Assembly (NCBI GenBank): GCA_002803225.1 | Contig: NXFV01001340.1 | Span: forward strand, 1 to 13,581 | Reading direction: 5' to 3' | DNA length: 13,581 bases | DNA from: Gamarada debralockiae | Taxonomy: Eukaryota > Ascomycota > Leotiomycetes > Helotiales > Hyphodiscaceae | In this document: positions 9,020 through 13,581 of the stretch, in pieces | Layout: each line of letters opens with the position of its first letter | Position numbering within the stretch: position 1 is the first letter of the stretch | Program-made: the position numbers and the translations under genes | Notes under the pieces: model-generated | The model's database searches: none | What the model saw: the letters and a program-made list of their open reading frames with translations, nothing else | Told to the model about the DNA's origin: nothing

Positions 9020-9412
9020 ATGGGATGAGTGGGCCTGACTCTCGGGCGGATGCAAAGTCGGGATCGGGGTTTCAGTTACTTCAGTGTTTTTGAGCAATTA
9101 ATTCTCATTGAGTTCTTTGGTATTGAGTTTCTCGTATTGTGAAATTTGCTTCTGACCGAGGCGCGGTTGTTTGAGGACGGACTGTGCTTCCAGACAACAG
9201 GGAGACCCCTCGATACGACTTGCGGATTATGCTTGTGTATGAAGACCAATAAAACGATAATCGCTCAATCAAATTCCACCTGACAAGTACTGGCCCAATA
9301 ATCATATGTGATATCGGCTCAGCCTGTACAAATTGGATTGCACAAGAGCGTACTTCAAAGCTTCACAGGGTGGGTTCACCACCGGATTGAAATGTAATTC
9401 ATTGCCCAATCT

Positions 9413-10160
9413 TTATGTGCTCAGAGTACCCTTCGTACTTGGAATCTCTCCCTCCCGTCCAGTAACTCTACTCGTCGCTTGTCGAATCGCAACAGCCAAG
9501 GCCTTGAAAGCCGATTCCGCCCTGTGATGATCATTGTCTCCTCTTATGCAATCAACATGCATTGTGACCCTCGCCGCCTGTGCAAAGCTCTGCAAACAAT
9601 GCGGTATCATCTCACAGCTCAGATCTCCAATCTTCTCCCTCTTCAAACCCAGATCAATGACGCTAAATGGGCGATTCGACAAGTCGACAACTGCGCGCGA
9701 GAGAGCTTCGTCTAAGGGTGCATATGCGGATCCGAATCGTGCGAGGCCAGTAGGTACGCCGAGGGCTTCTTTGAATGCGCTGCCGAGAGCAATGCAAACG
9801 TCTTCAGCGGTATGGTGGTCGTCAACTGTGGGACAAACCATTAGTTTACGAAGGTGGATTGAGGGGCGAGAACGTACTGTGCAGATCGCCCTTGCAATTG
9901 AGCGCCAGACTCCAGCCCGCATGCTTGGCCAGCGCATGTAGCATATGATCTAAAAAGCCAATTCCCGAATTGATAGCAATTGTCTGCGATTTGGAAGCTT
10001 GTGTTGCATGGCCATCTATTCCGTTGGTGAGTCTTTCATCGGTTTCTGCTGGGAATGCGTCGCCGTCTAGGTTGATTGCCAGTTGGATCTTGGTTTCATT
10101 TGTATCGCGAGCGAGAGCCGCTGAGCGGACTCTTGGCTCTTCTGATGCTTTTGCGCCCAT
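9413..10160 (-). CDS. HIS3: imidazoleglycerol-phosphate dehydratase, two exons
   Basis: Manganese-dependent enzyme of histidine biosynthesis (sixth step). It dehydrates imidazoleglycerol phosphate to imidazoleacetol phosphate. Exon 1 is 10160-9878 and exon 2 is 9825-9413. They total 696 nt (231 aa), the usual fungal length. The 52-nt intron (GTACGT to CACAG) splits an Ile codon just before the metal site. Metal and substrate motifs are intact: [12 protein letters not shown] (about 69-80), DDHHTAED (96-103) and [12 protein letters not shown] (about 191-202). The C-terminal [13 protein letters not shown] is also typical. The N-terminal sequence before about residue 20 is variable in fungi. The ATG at 10160 is chosen because the open frame upstream reads into the shared promoter and has no family match. 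The gene is divergent from the LOC1-like gene and convergent with tryptophan synthase. Confidence 0.96.
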
Positions 10161-10336
10161 TGTGTCAAATAACAAGGTTATTCTGATTGTAAACAGACAA
10201 AAGGGTGGTCGGGAGAGGAAAATAAGTTCTCCACAACCCCTCGCTTTAGCGTGCCCCACCCCAAAAATTCCAATATCTTTTGTCGGCAACCGCAAATAAA
10301 ATTCCTTCAACAGACCGCCCTCCTCACAACCTCACA
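10161..10336. promoter_or_regulatory. shared divergent promoter of HIS3 and LOC1-like gene
   Basis: Only 176 bp separates the two opposed ATGs. It shows a CCCACCCC stretch (10255-10262) and a C/T- and A-rich leader before the plus-strand gene, but no TATA box. No TGA(C/G)TCA element was seen here, in contrast to the tryptophan synthase promoter. Confidence 0.55.
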
Positions 10337-10975
10337 ATGGCGCCTTCACGAACATCTACTGTCAAATCCAAGCATGCGACCAACAAATCCGGGATCAAGA
10401 AGAGCAAGACGAGCTCCAAACCCCAAAACGATGGCGTCTCGAAATCGAAGAAACCAAAGAGTAAAGGGCCCCCTCCAAAGCAGCAAAAGAGTGCTGGGAA
10501 TCTCGCTACATTGAAGAAGAGAAGAGTATATACGGAGAAGGAATTGGATATTCCAGCGCTGAATACGATCACTCCGATTGGGGTGGAGAAGCCGAAAGGG
10601 AAGAAGAAGGGGAAGGTTTTTGTGGACGACCGAGTTTGTTGTGCCATTTCATGACACAGAAAAAATATCTGGCTGACTGAGCTGTAGGAGAGCATGATGA
10701 CGATCCTGGCCATGGTGAATGCGGATAAGGAAGGACAGATCGAGAGCAAAATGATGAAGGCGCGGCAGATGGAGGAGATTCGAGAAGCCAGAAAGGCGGA
10801 GGCGGAAAAGAGACAAGAGATCAGGAAGGCGAAATTGGATGAGGTGAAGGAGGGATTGAGGAAGCAGCGGAAGAGATCAAGAGCTGCAGATGGCGAGGAG
10901 AAAGAGAATACGAAGAGCGAGGCTGCTACTGGGACGAGACCTTTGAGGCTTAAGAAGACTGTTTCTTTTGCTTGA
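10337..10975 (+). CDS. LOC1: LOC1-like 60S ribosomal subunit assembly/export protein, two exons
   Basis: Loc1 is a basic nucle(ol)ar RNA-binding protein needed for pre-60S maturation and, in yeast, for ASH1 mRNA localisation. Exon 1 is 10337-10633 and exon 2 is 10688-10975. They total 585 nt (194 aa, close to yeast Loc1 at about 204). The 54-nt intron starts GTTTGT and ends TGTAG. Residues 1-65 are Lys/Ser-rich and look disordered. A conserved core follows: [31 protein letters not shown], then [20 protein letters not shown] across the splice site. A long Lys/Glu/Arg-rich helix with coiled-coil character follows, and a basic tail ends SFA. The ATG context (cacaATGG) is strong. The large minus-strand ORF over this gene (11004-10324) is its antisense shadow. 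The family call rests on recognised core motifs and overall build. Confidence 0.75.
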
Positions 10976-11269
10976 GGGTCAGGTGTTTGGGAAATGGCAT
11001 ACATGGCGTTTTGATGCGGGCATATGGGGCGGGCTGATTGCTGTCTTTGGTATGTAAAAGATTGATGATACTATGGAGTGCTGAGATACCCTTTACTATT
11101 CCAGACTTGGATTTGGTCAACCGAAATGCACTGATGGTCTTCACATACGGGCATGGTACAAGTTGGGGATGGCGGAGTGGCAGTCTACTTTCTGCATGGG
11201 TACCAAATGATCTCCATTTTACCTTGAAACATCCAAGCTTTACATTCACCAACCAGTCACAAGCGCAAG
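10976..11269. other. intergenic stretch downstream of the LOC1-like gene
   Basis: This is the 3' flank of the LOC1-like gene. A plus-strand frame is open through 11038-11409 (including VFTYGHGTSWGWRSGSLLS), but I recognise no family, and it may be part of the broken segment that follows. No RNA gene was seen. Confidence 0.35.
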
Positions 11270-11632
11270 TTGGGGGGGGGCCATCATGGCGAATATTTCT
11301 ACGAGCGCGAGAAGAGCGATCAAGTGATTGCCCTCCTGAAGCAAATCCAATACCTGCCAACGACGCTTGGAGCACTCATCTTCAATACCGGCCCGTTCGG
11401 AGGAAATGAGGGACTTGAAGCGTACAAGGGCATCGAAGGCTCATCAATCAACATCCTGCTGTTCCATTGCACACGAACAAGAATAAGGATGAGACGAAGT
11501 CAACGCTTCGCATTGTTGGAGAAGAACCAACATTGGTTTATCGTGGTAGATGCAAGAGAGTTGAAAATGGGGCATTTGAAATCGAGACAATGTCTAGCGG
11601 CACGTCAGAAAAGTCTTGTGCCCAAAGTATGA
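11270..11632 (+). pseudogene. unrecognised coding-like segment with frame breaks
   Basis: From 11270 one plus-strand frame is open for 120 codons. Its first half has coding-like codon choice and a folded-protein composition (HHGEYFYEREKSDQVIALLK, then LGALIFNTGPFGGNEGLEAY). At about 11455-11467 the better-looking reading moves to the next frame (KSTLRIVGEEPTLVYRGRC, to about 11620). At its left edge the run of nine G at 11272-11280 separates it from an upstream open segment in another frame. No start codon, splice junction or family could be assigned. It may be a decaying gene fragment, a gene with missed introns, or a chance open frame. It ends beside the stop of the minus-strand ORF at 11640. 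Confidence 0.3.
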
Positions 11633-11639
11633 TCACAAC

Positions 11640-11876
11640 TCAGATTTCGCTGGGATCCATGTTGAGGTGAATGTCGCTACCATGGTCTCGGTTGCTGTTG
11701 TACGGAGAAGGGGCCATGACGAACACATTCCTGTCTGATGCATCGACTGGACGACATTCGGGTTGCGGGATCGACTTGAGCTTGTCGGTCCCGATTTCCC
11801 AGCAGCTGTATTGGTGAGGTGTAGAGGAATGGATAATCTTATCTCCTTTACCTCCATTATCTCCGAAGGGGTCCAT
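11640..11876 (-). CDS. hypothetical 78-aa protein, not recognised
   Basis: Single-exon ORF with a strong start context (aaacaATGG) only 114 bp from the opposed start of the short-chain dehydrogenase gene. The codons look coding-like, often ending in C or G. The product is hydrophilic: an N-terminal Gly/Lys/Asp-rich part, SCWEIGTDKLKSIPQPECRP in the middle, a NVFVMAPSPYNS stretch and an Asp/His-rich end (GSDIHLNMDPSEI). There is no signal peptide or membrane segment, and I recognise no family. It could be a small gene, a first exon whose donor I missed, or a remnant. The opposite-strand frame over the same bases has an internal stop and is Val-rich, as expected of an antisense shadow. Confidence 0.4.
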   Translation of the reverse strand: MDPFGDNGGKGDKIIHSSTPHQYSCWEIGTDKLKSIPQPECRPVDASDRNVFVMAPSPYNSNRDHGSDIHLNMDPSEI

Positions 11877-11990
11877 TGTTTATTTCAGACATGTTATATT
11901 TCTTGAAAGGTTTGCCACCCTTTCTATCCCGCATTCACAGCTCCCCGTCCTTCCCTCAAAACCAGATACTTGGAAAGCGGTTCCCTCATC

Positions 11991-12799
11991 ATGACTTCTT
12001 CTCAAACGATTGTCTTGATCACTGGTGAGTAACGGCCCTGTGAACCAAGGCCAACCCGATATCTGCCAGAACCTACTAACGACGTACAGGTGCCAACCAG
12101 GGCATCGGTTTTGAGACGGTGAAGAATCTCCTTCTCGCCTCCTCAGACTATCACGTCCTTCTTGGTAGCCGCGACCCCTCCAAAGGGTCAGAAGCTGTCT
12201 CCACCCTCGAAGCCCTCCCAATCAAAGGAACAGTCAAGGCTATTCAAATTAATATCACTGATGATACATCTGTGGATGCTGCTGCCAGTCATGTCGACTC
12301 CACATATGGGCGCCTCGACATCCTAGTCAACAACGCCGGGATATTCAGCAAGAACCCAGTTGTCCGGGAGGCTGCGAAAGAGACACTGGCAGTCAACGTT
12401 GTGGGTAATATCAGTGTAACCGAAGCTTTCCTTCCCTTACTCAGGAAGTCGTCTGCTCCTCGTTTGGTCTTCGTTTCCTCGACCGTGGGATCTATCAGTC
12501 AGGCTGCGGATCCGAAATCTCCTTATTACCGCCCTGCTGGGAATGAATATCGCGCTAGCAAGGCTGCGCTCAATATGTATATCGTGCAGTATCATGTCAA
12601 GTTGGCTGTGGAGGGAATCAAGGTCTTTGGTGCCGACCCGGGACTGGTGGTGACGAACTTGATGGAGGCGGAGAATCAGAGGAAGCGGGGAGGGGTTGAG
12701 GGATATGTTGGAGGTGAGAGGATTGCTACTGTCGTGAAGGGTGAAAGGGATGCTGATGTTGGAAGGGTATGTGGTGTTTACGGGGTCTCGCCTTGGTGA
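11991..12799 (+). CDS. short-chain dehydrogenase/reductase (classical SDR, carbonyl-reductase-like), two exons
   Basis: A 247-aa NAD(P)(H)-dependent oxidoreductase with a Rossmann fold; the substrate cannot be told from sequence. Exon 1 (11991-12024, MTSSQTIVLITG) and exon 2 (12090-12799) flank a 65-nt intron with a GTGAGT donor, TACTAAC branch and TACAG acceptor. The splice falls inside the cofactor loop TGANQGIG (residues 11-18). Other classical SDR marks are LDILVNNAG (Asn92-Gly95), the catalytic Ser around 141-142 (VFVSSTVGS), Tyr165 and Lys169 (YRASKAALNM), and ADPGLVVTNL after the active site. Arg after strand 2 (LLGSRDPSKG) suggests NADP(H). The C-terminus (GGERIATVV, DADVGRVCGVYG) resembles uncharacterised fungal carbonyl-reductase-like SDRs. 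All catalytic residues are present and the gene looks intact. It lies divergent to the small ORF at 11640-11876. Confidence 0.93.
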
Positions 12800-13509
12800 G
12801 CTTGGGTGGCTTTCCATTGAATGGTTCCGGCAATCCGGCAATCTCTTTGGGGTGTTGGAACTGGGCTTGTTTTAACACGATTTGTGTTCAATGCAACACA
12901 ACGTTGCGTAAGAGACCAAAACCATGCAATCCAATTAACCGATATCCTCAGATAAGACACTAAAAATATGACGGTCATGGCCCTCACGTGATCTAACCGA
13001 GGTTCTTACAATCGTAAAGGCTGTTGCGCCTTAGATATTAGGCATCCATTCCTTTAAGGTCTCCCTTCAGGGTCTGACGCCCGAACCTAGATTTGTTACA
13101 CAACAGATATTACCGTACCTGCGCACATTTCCACCGCCCCACCATCCAGTGATACTCGTGAGCAGCTTCTCCGTTTGATGTTGCAGGGTCGCAGGATCGA
13201 AAGCCTTGAAGACCGTTGGTGTTGGACCCGAAAGCGTGCACCATTGGCGATTGCTCAGACAAAGCGCTTGCTTCGCACAGTACTGTTGTTATGAGTACCC
13301 TGGTACTGAGGTGCATATAGCGCTAGTACAAAATAGTCTTCAAAAGCTTCAATTCTAAATCTCTACCCTTTTATATGAAGTTCAATCCTTCCCTTATATC
13401 TACAGCTTGAATCTAGCGCATCGGTCTCCGATGACTTCTCGGCCACCGAATTCGGAGCTCGTACGTCTCACCAGATATCACCGTACCTATACTACAGACC
13501 TGCCAACAG
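12800..13509. other. intergenic region, no gene seen
   Basis: No convincing ORF or RNA gene. A TATA-like stretch (ttttatatgaag) lies near 13368. A 17-base motif, cagatat(t/c)accgtacct, occurs twice, at 13104-13120 and 13472-13488. These could belong to a transposon remnant or to the promoter of a gene beyond the window. Confidence 0.4.
13104..13488. repeat. 17-bp dispersed direct repeat pair
   Basis: The sequences at 13104-13120 and 13472-13488 agree at 16 of 17 bases (cagatat, t or c, accgtacct), in the same orientation 368 bp apart. This is longer than expected by chance at this spacing. The bases between the copies show no other obvious duplication. Confidence 0.6.
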
Positions 13510-13581
13510 CAACAAGCTGTCGGTACAGGCAACTAGCTATCGGGACAGGCAACAGGAATAAGCTGTATCAAGCTGTAGATA
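13510..13581. repeat. degenerate 20-bp tandem repeat at the right edge
   Basis: Two 20-base units lie back to back: 13510-13529 (caacaagctgtcggtacagg) and 13530-13549 (caactagctatcgggacagg), 16 of 20 identical. A diverged continuation follows from 13550, where the heptamer aagctgt recurs at 13560 and 13570. The array runs to the end of the window and may continue. Confidence 0.7.

Larger units (their letters stand above)
8378..9412. other. intergenic region between convergent tryptophan synthase and HIS3
   Basis: About 1 kb with no gene I can support. It holds the 3' flanks of two convergent genes (an AT-rich stretch with AATAAG near 8489 may serve tryptophan synthase polyadenylation), a cluster of E-box hexamers at 8645-8666 and an imperfect hairpin at 8991-9019. 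Short ORFs at 8664-8858 and 9105-9305 have no recognisable family sequence. Confidence 0.5.

Noticed and set aside
10324..11004. Minus-strand 226-codon ORF over the LOC1-like gene
   Set aside because: It is the antisense of a Lys/Glu/Arg-rich reading frame, which yields Phe/Leu/Ser-rich open frames. The plus strand has conserved motifs and a clean intron.
1..13581. tRNA genes, rRNA, CRISPR arrays or a biosynthetic gene cluster
   Set aside because: No tRNA B-box with a cloverleaf context, no spaced repeat array, and no core secondary-metabolite enzyme was seen. The genes are unrelated housekeeping functions.

Overview
The window is nuclear DNA of a filamentous ascomycete. The evidence is short GT-AG introns (43-82 nt) with fungal branch points (for example TACTAAC), a fused alpha-beta tryptophan synthase, a single-function HIS3, and protein sequences close to those of Pezizomycotina. 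A leotiomycete (Helotiales-like) source is my best guess from overall resemblance, but nothing in the window proves it.

Layout from left to right. A 29-bp tandem repeat opens the window (1-58). GCS1, the glutamate-cysteine ligase of glutathione synthesis, lies on the minus strand in six exons (2757 to 422). Its reading frame carries one apparent extra base at the exon 3/intron 3 border. About 1 kb without a recognisable gene follows, including a ten-G run. A broken Mutator-like (MULE) transposase lies at about 3761-4805 (+). It still has a clean intron but its reading frame is broken five times. Next come two divergent genes sharing a 293-bp promoter: the mitochondrial SDHAF4/Sdh8-type assembly factor (minus) and the six-exon tryptophan synthase (plus). 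A perfect Gcn4/CPC1-type TGAGTCA site lies upstream of the latter. A roughly 1-kb intergenic stretch holds an E-box cluster and a hairpin. HIS3 (minus) and a LOC1-like ribosome-assembly gene (plus) form a second divergent pair 176 bp apart. Then comes an ambiguous stretch with a coding-like, frame-broken plus-strand segment and an unrecognised 78-codon minus-strand ORF. That ORF is divergent from a short-chain dehydrogenase/reductase gene (11991-12799). The last 780 bases hold no gene I can support, only short repeats at the right edge.

Functionally this is mostly housekeeping: glutathione, tryptophan and histidine biosynthesis, complex II assembly and 60S biogenesis. Tryptophan synthase and HIS3 are tail-to-tail neighbours, but there is no sign of a dedicated cluster. 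I found no convincing new multi-gene system. The points most worth a second look are the apparent frame lesion in GCS1, the transposase relic whose breaks all shift the frame the same way, and the unresolved 11.1-11.9 kb stretch.
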